Shown: in pieces, positions 44,498 through 55,534 of the stretch
Layout: every line of letters begins with the position of its first letter
Position numbering within the stretch: the stretch's first letter is position 1
NCBI GenBank assembly: GCA_034770075.1
Contig: CM068382.1
Location: forward strand, 17,106,616-17,170,615
Reading direction: 5' to 3'
DNA: 64,000 nt
Source: Aralia elata
Lineage: Eukaryota > Streptophyta > Magnoliopsida > Apiales > Araliaceae
The notes under the pieces: generated by a model
Seen by the model: the letters and a program-made list of their open reading frames with translations, nothing else
What the model was told of the DNA's origin: nothing
Database searches by the model: none
Position numbers and translations under genes: made by a program

Positions 44498-45757
44498 TTG
44501 CAAACGAAGGAGGGAACAATATCACCAGTGGAACTTCAAAAATACAATATCATCAAGGGAGTCTTGTACCATAAAGAAACAGATGGGGTATTGACACGAA
44601 GCTTGGGGAGGCTTGAAGCACATAGAGTTTTGCATCAGGTACATGAAAAAAGCTGCGGATTAGCAGATATTTGGTTGTATCGCAGGTTGCAGCGCCAAGG
44701 GTATTATTGGCCTGAAATGAAGAAGGAAGCAGATGCACTTCAACGACAATGTGTTTCATGCCAATAATACCTTAGGGAGGAGGAATGCGCCTTCATTGAT
44801 GACATAGCGGATTGGCGAATCCCTTATGTGGAGTTTTTACCAAGCGGCAATCTGCTCGCCGAAAAGAAAGACGCAATCTTAATAAAGAGGAAGTCACAAC
44901 AATTCTTCTTGCAAAATGAAGAATTGTTTAGAAGAGGGTTCAATGGAAAGCCCTTACGGTGTTTGGAAGTAGGAGAGGCCAAATATTTGGTCTATCAAAT
45001 GCATAAAGACGAGCACCAAGGGGGAGCCAAGCTGTACAAACAATTTATTAATCATGGTTATTACTGGCCGAAAATGGAAGGAGATTGCTTGGATTTTGTC
45101 AAGAAGTGCCACATCTGCCAAATCCACGGGAATCTGATTCATGCTCCCGCTGTAGACTTACAGACCATACCTACGGGCCATAGCAACACCATGGCCCTTT
45201 CATGCATGGAGAATGGATCTTATAGGTCCCATTCATCCTAATTCTAAAGGCAACATATGGATCTTGACGACCACTGAGATGTATACAAAGTGGGTAGAGG
45301 CAATCCCTTTAAAAAAGGCTACGAGTCTAGCGGTGGCGAACTTCATTAAAGAACACATTATTTGTCGTTTCGGGATCCCGAAGATAATGGAACTCCTTTC
45401 ATCAATCGAGACATCAAAAGTCTGATGGAAAGATATAGGGTGAAGCACTACAAGTCATCGCCTTACTACCCGAAAGGCAATGGGCAAGCAGAGGCCACAA
45501 ACAAAACCTTGATCAAGATTCTGTCAAAAACCCTAGATGATCATCCGAAGACATGGGCAGAGCAATTACCGATAGCATTATGGGCATATCGAACTTCAAA
45601 AAGAAAACCTACGGGTGAAACCCCATATGCTTTAGTCTATGGAGAACAAGCTATCTTGCCCGCCGAAAGAGAAATCCCTTTGGCTAGGATGAGACTCCGA
45701 AGCTTAGTCGAGGAAGAGAACCGACCAGCAGCCCTGGAGGCGTTAGCTGACTTCTGA
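44498..45757 (+). pseudogene. Tat integrase, broken by stops and frameshifts
   Basis: A first zinc-finger-like piece (VLHQVHEKSCGLADIWL ... QRQCVSCQ, about 44630-44763) is followed by a second full one (YQMHKDEHQGGAKLY ... FVKKCHICQIHG, about 44990-45130). The core begins at about 45213 in another frame (MDLIGPIHPNSKGN, first Asp), shifts again near 45375 (DNGTPFINRD, second Asp; the wording before it is shortened) and has its Glu in GNGQAEATNKTL (about 45478). The C-terminal side reaches YGEQAILPAEREIPL and runs to a stop at 45755. Up to about 45200 the frame is still that of gag; frameshifts occur only after that. Confidence 0.88.
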
Positions 45758-45888
45758 GACCTAGCCAAAGAAAGATTGGAACGGTATCACGAAAGACTGC
45801 GACGATAATACAATACTGCAGTGGTACCTCGACAAATTCTGGTGGGGGCTTGGTGCTCAAGACAGCAAATCAAGTCATGAGGGAACAC
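45758..45888 (+). pseudogene. Tat integrase C-terminal part, upstream of the Athila insertion
   Basis: This reads as YHERLRR and, in another frame, LVLKTANQVMREH, up to the AACAC that became the target site. The continuation, FYPKWEGPYRV, is at 58306 on the other side of the nested element. Confidence 0.8.
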
Positions 45889-47942
45889 TGATGAGCGTGT
45901 TTTATACACACAATTTGGGTACTTTACGCCTTGATAATTTGCAAGTCTTTAGGCAGTTTATATAGTTTCTATGTATTTTTATCTTATTTTTACATAAATT
46001 AGTTTTTAGTTACTTTTACATGTTTTATGTTGCTTTGATGCATTTTTATTACGTTTGTAGGAATTGAAATAAAGACCGACCGGATCGTTGTTTGGATTGA
46101 CTCATTGTCCGTGCCTGGACGTCGGTGCCCGAATGGTAATATGATGGATTGTGGTGATTGGCGGCGCCCGGTGCTTAATTTGACAATATTTGGCAGTTGG
46201 GCGTGCATGGCGTTGGATTGCGTGCACGGCGTTCGGCATCGGCCAAGCCACGTGGGCATGCCCGTGCTTGGATGTCCGTGCCCGAATTATAACACGGTGT
46301 GAAATTATGTTTGGCGATGCTCGGGACTTAATTTGATGACATTGGGAAGTTGGGCGTGCACGGCGTCGGAGTGCGTGCACGGCGTGCGGCGTCGACCAAG
46401 CCGCGGGCACGGCGTGCGTTGGGCGCTGGGCGCTCGGCAGCCTCGGCGTTGGGCGCGCGCGCGCGCGGGCGGAATGGCTCGGCAGCATCCAGGCGCCAGC
46501 GTGCGGGCGCACGCCTGGGGCGCGCGGGCGCGCGCGCTTGGCTCGGCAGCCTCGGCAGCAATTGGCTCGGCAGGCAGGTGGGGCGGCATGCAGGCGCCAG
46601 CGTGCGGGCGCACGCCTGGGGCGCGCGGGCGCGCGCGCATGGCTCAGCAGCCTCGTCAGCGCCATGGGCGGCATGCAGGCGCTTGGGCATGGGCGCACGC
46701 CTGGGCGTGCGGGCGCACGCCGCCGTGCTGAGTGCGATCTGACACAGCCATAGTGCGATCTGAGCTCCATTTTGTCCGATTTTGGCTAGGGTTTCTTCAT
46801 GAAGACTATATATATTCTCTTCCAAGCTACATATCAGACATCTAGAGAGAGGGAGGCTACAAAATACATCAACCAACAGAGCTCAAGGCTGCAAATCAAG
46901 CTGAATCAAGCCAAAATCCAAGGAACTCAGTCAAGAAGAATTGCAAAGCCAAGGAGGAGAGCTAGAAATCTACAGCAACCAAAGGAACACCAGCTGAATA
47001 GCTTCAAAAGTGGTTTCATTTCTAGATTTCCATCTCCTTTGTAATTCGAATTTGACAATGTATCAATTGAAAATGATGTTTATTGTAGCTATCATGAACT
47101 AACCTTCTATTCTAAGATTGCAATGGAACCCAACACTTAATTTGAATTGAATTTCTCTCTCTATTGATTTTAGTTATGCATTTGTGAATTGATTGTCATA
47201 ACCTTTGCTTCTAGATTAATTGCTTGGCCCGTAATTACCGTGGGAACCTATATGAACTTGACGAACGGATTATAGGTTAAGACCTAGTTATGATAACATG
47301 CGAGAGTATAGATTGTTGTGGGTTATTAATTGGATTAAGTGACACGTGTCTTATTAATTATCTGCAATAATAGGTATCTTGATAGTAATTGGGATAGATA
47401 TATACCTAATTACCGCATGCAACCTATTGAGAATCTAATCTTAATGACTTCCGAGGTGAAAGTTGGTAATGGAAGGGAGGATTAATTAGATTTGGTGACA
47501 CGTGTCTATAAATCATTCCTGAAATTAGTCTCTTGATAGTGTATAGGATAGACATATACCTATGCACCGCTTAGGAAGATTCGTGATTGACCATCGACAG
47601 AGGCTCTTATGTAGTTTTGATTTCTTGATTGTCTATTCGTATGCTATAATTGACTGAAAAGAGAGAGTTAGGAGATTCAAATGACGTGTTGGGAGAAATT
47701 GTAATCTTAGACCTTTCTATCTTGATATTTCATCGCATTTTACTCATTACTTAACTTGTGAACTCAACCAATCAACAACAATCAAACCTTTATCGTTTAA
47801 ATTAGATCAAATTGATATACGATTGGTACTTGGTTATTATTCGTCACAATTCCCTATGGGTTCGACTCTTATCTTATCATATATTACTTGTGGGCCGTGT
47901 ATACTTGCACGTGTGTGTTATCGATTGCGAAATCGACCAACA
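45889..47942 (+). repeat. Athila 5' LTR with GC-rich expansion
   Basis: It begins TGATGAGCGTGTTTTATAC and ends AAATCGACCAACA. From about 46400 to 46720 it contains a very GC-rich stretch (GGGCGCGCG..., AGGCGCCAGCGTGCGGGCGC twice, about 100 bp apart) that the 3' LTR lacks. A TATA-like CTATATATATTC is at about 46806. All long open frames over the GC-rich part, on both strands, are compositional. Confidence 0.95.
46400..46720. repeat. GC-rich tandem block in the Athila 5' LTR
   Basis: Units of roughly 100 bp, each with GGCTCGGCAGC..., AGGCGCCAGCGTGCGGGCGC and CACGCCTGGGGCGCGCGGGC, are repeated about two and a half times. Related sequence recurs in the internal region at 53636-53785. The 3' LTR goes straight from GTCGCGAGCAT to GCCGTGCTGAG here. 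Confidence 0.85.
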
Positions 47943-47948
47943 AGTTTT

Positions 47949-47966
47949 TGGCGCCGTTGCCGGGGA
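47949..47966 (+). other. Athila primer binding site (tRNA-Asp type)
   Basis: TGGCGCCGTTGCCGGGGA begins 6 bp after the 5' LTR and is complementary to the 3' end expected for plant tRNA-Asp, the primer known for Athila elements. Confidence 0.9.
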
Positions 47967-48068
47967 ATTGTTTTCTAATAATTATACCAATATCAATTCC
48001 ATTCAACTTGGTCTCTTTTTAGACTTGTATATAATTTTCATTTTGTTTTGTAGGTATTCTTGATTTGT

Positions 48069-51000
48069 ATGCCACGCTCACGTGATCTTGAGTTAATTCC
48101 TTACGATCCCGAGATCGAGAGAAATATTCGACGACTACGTAGAGAACGAGTTCGGGGTATACCCAATCAAGATACCATGGCTGAGGAGGAGCCTAAAACC
48201 TTGAGGGAGTACGCCATGCCTCTTGTCACAGATTTGCACTCAAGCATTTCCAGGCCAGCCATTGAGGCCAATCACTTCGAAATTAAGCCCGGAACCATCC
48301 AAATGGTTCAAAACTGTTTGCAGTTTGGTGGGTTGCCCAATGACGACCCAAATGCTCATTTGGTGAGTTTTCTGGAAATTTGTGACACATTCAAGTACAC
48401 TCAAGTGACTGATGATGTAATTAGACTCCGACTTTTTCCCTTCACACTCCGTGATAAGGCAAAGAGTTGGTTGCATTCGCTTCCCTCGGGTTCAATTACT
48501 AAGTGGGACGACTTAGCCCAGAAATTTTTGGCAAAGTTCTTCCCACCCGCGAAAACTGCAAGATTGAGGAATGACATCACATCGTTTGTTCAATATGATT
48601 CCGAGTCCTTGTATGAGGCTTGGGAAAGGTTCAAGGATCTAATTAGGAGATGTCCACACCATGGTTTGCCTCAATGGTTGCAAGTTGAGATTTTTTATAA
48701 TGGGCTGACCAACGCCACTCGATCTAGTGTTGACGCAGCTGCAGGTGGTAGTTTAATGGGAAAGAATTTTGTGGAAGCCTACAAACTATTGGAAACCATG
48801 GCTGCAAATATTTATCAATGGCCTTCGGAGAGGAAAATGCCACAAAAGGCAGCAGGGAAATTTGAGGTAGATCATCTCACTTTAATTACAGCACAGCTAG
48901 CCGCGCTCACAAAAGAAGTGAAAATTTTAGGAGTTCAATCTGTGCAAAGCATTTCTGAGACCTGCGAGTTGTGTGTTGGAAATCACCCTACCGAGCAATG
49001 TCCTATCAATGCAGAATCCGTACAGTTTGTTGGTAATTACAATAGACAGTAAAACAACCCCCACTCCAATCACTACAATCCTGGATGGAAAAATCACCCA
49101 AATTTCTCATGGAGCAACAACAATAATACCCAAACCCAATATTCAGCTCCTAGGCATCAATATCCGCCAGGATTCCAAAATCAAACTCAATCACACCATC
49201 AACCCCAATCCCACCAACAAGCCTCAAACCCACCTTTGCCACAACAGGAGAAAAAGCCTAGTGGGGACGAGTTATTGGCTCAATTGGTTGCACAACATAG
49301 TGCTTCAATACGGAATATAGAGCTTCAGCTTGGGCAAATTGCAAGCGCCATGAATATCCGTCCCCCTGGTGCCTTACCAAGTGACACTGAAGTTAACCCG
49401 AAAAGAGATGGTAAGGAGCATTGCAAGGCTGTGACTTTGAGAAGTGGGAAGGAGCTACCGGAAGTTGTGAATGAGGTTCCAGCTGAAGCGGTGGTTGAGG
49501 ATGGGAATGGGGACAAAGAGGAAGAAAAGAGAAAAGAAGAAGAAAAGGAAAAGGAGCCAGTGCCAAAACCAGCGGAGAGCAAGCAAGGCCCTATGTATCC
49601 ACCATGCCCGTTTCCACAACGTCAGCAGAAATTAAAGTTGGATAAGCAATTCTCTAAGTTCTTGGAGGTTTTCAAGAAATTGCACATAAACATCCCATTC
49701 GCTGAGGCATTGGAACAAATGCCTAGTTATGTGAAGTTCATGAAAGAAATCTTGTCAAGAAAGAGAAGGCTTGAGGAGTTTGAGACGGTGGCACTAACCG
49801 AAGAATGTAGTGCTGTATTACAAAGGAAGTTACCACCAAAGTTGAAAGATCCAGGGAGTTTCACGATTCCTTGCACAATTGGTAACCAATTCTTTGGCAA
49901 GGCCCTATGTGATTTGGGGGCAAGTATCAATCTAATGCCACTCTCAATTTATCAACAGCTGGGATTAAGTGAGGCAAAACCTACAAATGTTACATTGCAA
50001 CTTGCGGATAGGTCTCTCACATACCCAAGAGGCATAGTTGAAGATGTGCTTGTCAAGGTGGACAAGTTTATTTTTCCAGCGAATTTCATTGTCCTTGATT
50101 TCGAAGAAGACAGGGAGATACCTATCATCCTTGGGCGCCCATTCTTAGCCACAGGCAGAACTTTGATTGATGTGCAAAAAGGAGAGCTAACCATGCGTGT
50201 CCAAGACCAAGAGGTAACTTTTAACGTTTTTAAAGCAATGAAATTCCCTAATGTGCAGGATGAATGTTTCAGGATAGACTTGATTGACGAGGCGGTGGAA
50301 GAGGTGTTCACAGCAACTTATGAAGTTGACCCTTTTGAAGAACTGCTAGGAGAATCACTTGAGAGTGAACCTCTGTTTCCTAACGAGATGGTAAATGTGC
50401 TGAATGTTCCCCCACGTTTTATCAAGTTTAAGCAACTATTTGAACCGCTAGATAGACCAAGCAGCTCTAGTACCATTGCAAAATCCTCATGGGAGGAGCC
50501 ACCTACTTTGGAGCTCAAACCATTGCCAATCCATTTGAGGTATGCTTATTTGGGTAATGCTAGTACTTTGCCTGTTATTGTGTCTGCTTCACTTGATGAT
50601 GTGCAGGAAAACAAATTGCTAAGAGTGCTACGGGAATACAAAACAGCCCTAGGTTGGTCCATTGCCGACATCAAGGGAATTAGCCCCGCTTTCTGTATGC
50701 ACAAGATCATTTTGGAAGATGAGGCCAAACCTGTGGTTGAGCATCAGCGTAGATTGAACCCCGTCATGAAGGAGGTGGTCAAGAAGGAAATTATCAAATT
50801 GCTCGATGCCGGCATCATCTATCCCATTTCAGACAGTCCATGGGTCAGTCCAGTGCAATGTGTTCCAAAGAAGGGGGGCATGACAGTGGTGTCTAATGAA
50901 AACAACGAGTTGATCCCAACTAGAACTGTCACCGGATGGAGAGTTTGCATGGACTACAGAAGGTTGAACAAGACTACGTGCAAGGATCATTTTCCGCTCC

Positions 51001-53411
51001 CATTCATTGATCAAATGCTAGACAGGTTGGCGGGACATGAATTCTATTGTCTCTTGGATGGATACTCGGGCTACAACCAAATTGCCATTGCCCCCGAAGA
51101 TCAAGAGAAAACGACGTTCACTTGCCCATATGGGACATTTTCTTTCAGAAGAATGTCATTTGGGTTATGCAACGCACCCGCCACCTTCCAAAGATGTATG
51201 ATGGCTATTTTCTCTGATATGGTTGAGCAAGGATTGGAGGTTTTCATGGACGATTTCTCGGTTTTTGGAGATTCATTCGACTTATGCCTAGAAAACCTTG
51301 TGAAAGTGTTGAAACGATGTGTTGAGACAAATTTGGTGCTTAATTGGGAGAAATGCCACTTCATGGTGCAAGAAGGGATTATTTTGGGGCATAGAGTATC
51401 TTCAAAGGGGCTGGAGGTTGATAAGTCCAAGATCGAGACCATTGAGAAGCTTCCTCCACCAACCAACGTCAAGGGAATCCGTAGTTTCCTTGGACATGCT
51501 GGATTTTATAGGCGGTTCATCAAGGATTTCTCAAAAATTGCAAAACCGCTGTGTAGTCTTCTTGAGAAAGACACTCCTTTTGTCTTCGATCATGCATGTT
51601 TAGAGGCCTTTGAGTTACTAAGGAAGAAGCTTGTAAGTGCACCTATTATCGTGGCCCCGGATTGGAATCTTCCGTTCGAATTGATGTGCGACGCTAGCGA
51701 TTTTGCAATTGGTGCTGTATTGGGCCATCGCAAGGACAAGGTCTTTCATGTGATATATTATGCTAGCAAGACACTAACTGGAGCTCAACTTAATTACACA
51801 ACAACGGAGAAGGAATTGCTTGCTATCGTGTATGCCTTTGACAAATTTCGTGCCTATCTCATTGGCACCAAGGTCATTGTGTACACGGACCATTCTGCCA
51901 TTAAGTACTTAATAGCAAAGAAGGACGCAAAGCCACGCTTGATTCGATGGGTTTTATTGCTTCAAGAGTTTGATCTTGAGATTAGAGATAAGAAGGGAAC
52001 CGAGAATCAAATGGCGGATCATTTGTCTAGGCTGGAAAATGCAGACCATGAGGCGGGAGACGATGTCATGATCAATGAATTTTTCCTGGATGAACAGCTT
52101 TTCGCCATCACACATGAGGTGCCATGGTATGCTGACTATGTCAACTATGTGGTGAGCCATGTCCTACCACCCGAGCTGAGCTATCAACAAAAAAGGAAAT
52201 TCTTGCACGATGTGAAGCATTATTTCTGGGACGAACCTTTTCTGTTTAAGCAATGTGCTGACCAACTGATCCGGAAGTGCGTACCTCAATCTGAGATGGA
52301 AAGCATCTTGCAACATTGTCATGCCTCAGCTTTTGGTGGACACTATGGCGGAGAAAGAACAGCGGCGAAGGTGCTTCAATCTGGTTTTTATTGGCCAACG
52401 CTGTTCAAGGACGCCCATGTGTTTGTGCTGAAATGCGATCGATGTTAAAGAGTAGGGAATATTTCCAGGCGTCATGAGATGCCACTAACCACAATCTTAG
52501 AGGTTGAGATATTTGACATCTGGGGTATCGATTTTATGGGCCTGTTTCCCTCTTCGTTCAACAATTTGTATATCATTGTGGCTGTAGATTACGTGTCAAA
52601 ATGGGTTGAAGCAGCTGCGACACCCACCAATGATGCCAAAGTTGTGCTAAAGTTCCTTCGAAAAAATGTATTCACAAGATTCGGAACTCCGCGTGCAATA
52701 ATTAGCGATGAAGGGTCGCACTTTTGTAACAAGAACTTTAACGCCCTTCTTGCTAAATATGGGGTAACTCACAAGATTGCCACGACCTATCATCCTCAAA
52801 CAAGTGGGCAGGTGGAGGTATCCAATAGAGAGGTGAAAAGGATTTTAGAGAAGGTTGTCAACCCGGATAGAAAGGACTGGTCATTGAAGCTTGATGACGC
52901 CTTATGGGCGTATAGGACGGCATACAAAACTCCTATCGAGATGTCACCTTATCAGCTTGTGTATGGGAAAGCATGTCATCTACCGGTGGAACTTGAACAC
53001 AGTGCTTATTGGGCCATCCGGAAGCTCAACTTTGATTTGAATGTCGCGGGAGAGAAACGCCTCTTACAACTCAATGAGATGGATGAGTTCCGTCTCCAGT
53101 CCTATGAGAATGCAAAGCTCTATAAGGAAAAAGTCAAGAGGTGGCACGACAAGAAGATAATCGATCGGAAGTTTGAGGTTGGACAACCCGTCCTACTTTA
53201 CAATTCTCGGTTGAAGCTATTTCCCGGTAAACTCAAATCACGATGGTCAGGGCCATTCTATATCAACCATGTTTTCCCGCATGGTGCGATTGAACTGCGG
53301 GATGAGAAGACAAACCAATTGTTCAAGGTGAACGGGCAAAGAGTTAAGCACTATTGGGGTGGCAACATCGAGCGCCAAAAGACCTCAATTATTCTCGTTG
53401 ATCTGATATGA
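48069..53411 (+). pseudogene. Athila gag-pol, one frame with two internal stops
   Basis: The likely start is the ATG at 48069 (MPRSRDLELIPYDPEIERN). Gag (to 49049) includes AKSWLHSLPSGSITKWDDL, WERFKDLIRRCPHHGLP and a zinc knuckle CELCVGNHPTEQC. A TAA at 49050 interrupts, but the same frame continues: protease CDLGASINLMPL (about 49907), RT with MDYRRLNKTTC (about 50949) and catalytic FMDD (about 51244), RNase H (MCDASDFAIGAV, about 51684; TDHSAIKYL, about 51888), HHCC zinc finger to CDRC, a TAA at 52446, then the integrase core (WGIDFMG, ISDEGSHF, SGQVEVSNRE: D, D and E all kept) to a stop at 53409. All catalytic residues I can check are present. The two stops make autonomous activity doubtful without suppression. 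Confidence 0.93.
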
Positions 53412-54256
53412 AGGGGGTATAGTCAGGCTGAGGACTTTAACTCAAGCACTAATTGGGAGGCAACCCAATGTTTCATTTTAATGCTTAACACTTAATTTAA
53501 AAATTAAAAAAATAAAAAATTCAAAAGGATGATTTTTAGTGTTAATTGTTTCTAATGTTGTTAATTTTGTTGCTACATGTAGGTATTTGTATCCAATTTT
53601 GGCAATTGAGTGATGCGTGTCAGCGAAACGCCGATGGCACGCCAGCAGCACCAGGCAGGCGCCAGCGTGCGGGCGCACCAGGCGCAACGCTGGGCAGCAG
53701 GCGGGGCGCAGCAAGCGGGCGCGCTGGGCGGCACCAGGCGCGCGCAGGCGCACAGCAGGCCGTGCGGCCGCACCTGGGCAGCTGGATGGGTTCCTTAAAT
53801 CACCTATTGGCTCATTTTTTTGGCATTCCATTTTTATATCTCTCTCCTCCCACTTCATAGCCAACTTGCTTACAACTTACCCAAACTTAATTTTGTGACC
53901 CATTGCATCATTTTGGCATCCAATTGCGATATCCCATCATCAATTTCACCTTCCATCTTGGATTTGAACAACAATTTGAAGGTTTTTGAAGAATTTCTTT
54001 TGGTTTTCACAAGTTCTCCAAGATAAGGTAATAAGGGCTATAAATTTCCAATTTTTCTTGCTTGGGTGCTGTGTTTTGGTGATTTTGATTAGCAGGTACA
54101 TAGCTAGCTCCCATTGCAAGGCTTTGTGGAGGGTTCGACCTAGTCCCCATTGCGCTTACACTTGTGATTTTTTGGGGTGCACGCCAACTGTTCGACAAAT
54201 TGTCTGTGAGGGAATTCTTGGTTACTTTGAGTGTTTTGCTTGCAACGTTGATCCTG
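53412..54256 (+). other. Athila region between pol and the third ORF
   Basis: Leader-like sequence. 53636-53785 is a GC-rich patch sharing AGGCGCCAGCGTGCGGGCGC with the 5' LTR block. 54000-54180 is T-rich and may include an intron end used to express the downstream ORF by splicing. Open frames here are short or compositional. Confidence 0.6.
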
Positions 54257-55534
54257 ATGGCCACCAAACGACATAGGGGTGAACCTTCCTCATCCAGGGC
54301 ATATGATAAGAAAAGGTTTGTCAGTGCGGAAGCCTCCGAACGTTACCACACCACCATGGTCACAAAATCTTTGATTCCGGAACGGGGTATTCTTCCTGAC
54401 ACAACAAATAATTGGGGGTTGGCAGAAATAATTAGGGAAAGAGGATGGGAAACTTTTGCCGCTCAGCCCGAGCCCGCGTGTATTCCTCTTGTCAGGGAAT
54501 TCTACGCTAATGCATTAGAAGCTGAAAATTTTGTGGTAACGGTTAGGGGCAAGAAAGTTTCATTTGGAAAAAGGTGCATTGAAGAATACTATAACCTACC
54601 TAAAAGCCATGGTGAGGATGACCTTACTAAATATGGGGCCGACAAGCCCGACTGGGATGCAGTGATTACAACATTATGCAAACCCGGTGCTCGTTGGGCT
54701 ACGACAAGGGGGGAGCCGGTGCATTTTCGCCAAGGCGACTTAAGCAAATATGGGAAAGCATGGTTATACTTCATCAATGCAAAGCTATGGCCGACCACAC
54801 ACGCAACTCAAGTAATTCCAATGCGGGCTCTTATCCTGTTTTGTTTGGTAACTGGGCGGAGCATTAGCGTAGGTCGGTTGATTCGGAACTCAATTCTTCA
54901 GTTTGTTAATGGGAAGTCTTCAGGCGGGTTGCCACACCCATCCCTAATCTGCGGGTTGTGCAAGAGGGCCAAAGTTATGGTGCATGCCCACGAGTTACTT
55001 CAACAGCCACTCATACCCATTGACAGCCTAGCTATTGGCCTCTACAAGGTCTGGAAGCTGGCGGCATCGGAGCCACATGGAGCTGGGTTCTTGCCGTTAG
55101 TTCAGCCTCACGAGCCCGAGGCGAGTGTCGGATCTCCACCACCAACCACGGAGCACACCGAGGCATCTAACTCTTCTTTGGACCTACTGATTGCTGAGAT
55201 GCGGGAGCTTCGTCGTGAAAATCAGGCGATGAGGGCCGAAATACAACAGAACGAGCAGGCGAGACTGTGGGACGAGCAGGAGCGGGAACGTGAACATAGG
55301 CGCATGTCCCGCCGCCTTGATCACTCCATTCAGCAAGTCAATTCCTTATGCATCTACACGACCGATTTTTGTAACGCGGCTGCACAGGTGATCAACAACA
55401 GCGGAGCCAATACCGGCCCCAATGCAGTCCAATTTCCCATGACACCTATGTTCTCGGAATATGGCTTTGACTCGGATGATGATGCAAGTGGGGGGAGTCA
55501 CGCATTTGGCAATAATGACGATGACGCTGCTTGA
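54257..55534 (+). CDS. Athila third ORF (envelope-position / plant transposon protein domain)
   Basis: The frame is open from 54164, but the ATG at 54257 (MATKRHRGEPSSSRAYDKKR) is the more natural start, giving 425 residues. It lies after integrase and before the polypurine tract, the place of the env-like ORF in Athila elements. The body (WGLAEIIRERGWETFAAQPE, VRGKKVSFGKRCIEEYYNLP, TKYGADKPDWDAV, LSKYGKAWLYFINAKLWPT) resembles proteins labelled ATHILA ORF-1 or putative plant transposon protein. The C-terminal third is Glu/Arg-rich and likely coiled coil (about residues 305-365), with an acidic Asp-rich end. No clear signal peptide or transmembrane helix is visible, so an envelope role is not supported by sequence. 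It has no stop or frameshift. Function is unknown. Confidence 0.85.
   Translation: MATKRHRGEPSSSRAYDKKRFVSAEASERYHTTMVTKSLIPERGILPDTTNNWGLAEIIRERGWETFAAQPEPACIPLVREFYANALEAENFVVTVRGKKVSFGKRCIEEYYNLPKSHGEDDLTKYGADKPDWDAVITTLCKPGARWATTRGEPVHFRQGDLSKYGKAWLYFINAKLWPTTHATQVIPMRALILFCLVTGRSISVGRLIRNSILQFVNGKSSGGLPHPSLICGLCKRAKVMVHAHELLQQPLIPIDSLAIGLYKVWKLAASEPHGAGFLPLVQPHEPEASVGSPPPTTEHTEASNSSLDLLIAEMRELRRENQAMRAEIQQNEQARLWDEQEREREHRRMSRRLDHSIQQVNSLCIYTTDFCNAAAQVINNSGANTGPNAVQFPMTPMFSEYGFDSDDDASGGSHAFGNNDDDAA

Noticed and set aside
46102..46876. Long Ala/Arg-rich ORFs on both strands in the Athila 5' LTR
   Set aside because: Caused by very high GC content and tandem repeats; absent from the 3' LTR.
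53478..53898. Ala/Arg-rich ORFs near the GC patch at 53.7 kb
   Set aside because: Compositional, overlapping in several frames, with no domain resemblance.
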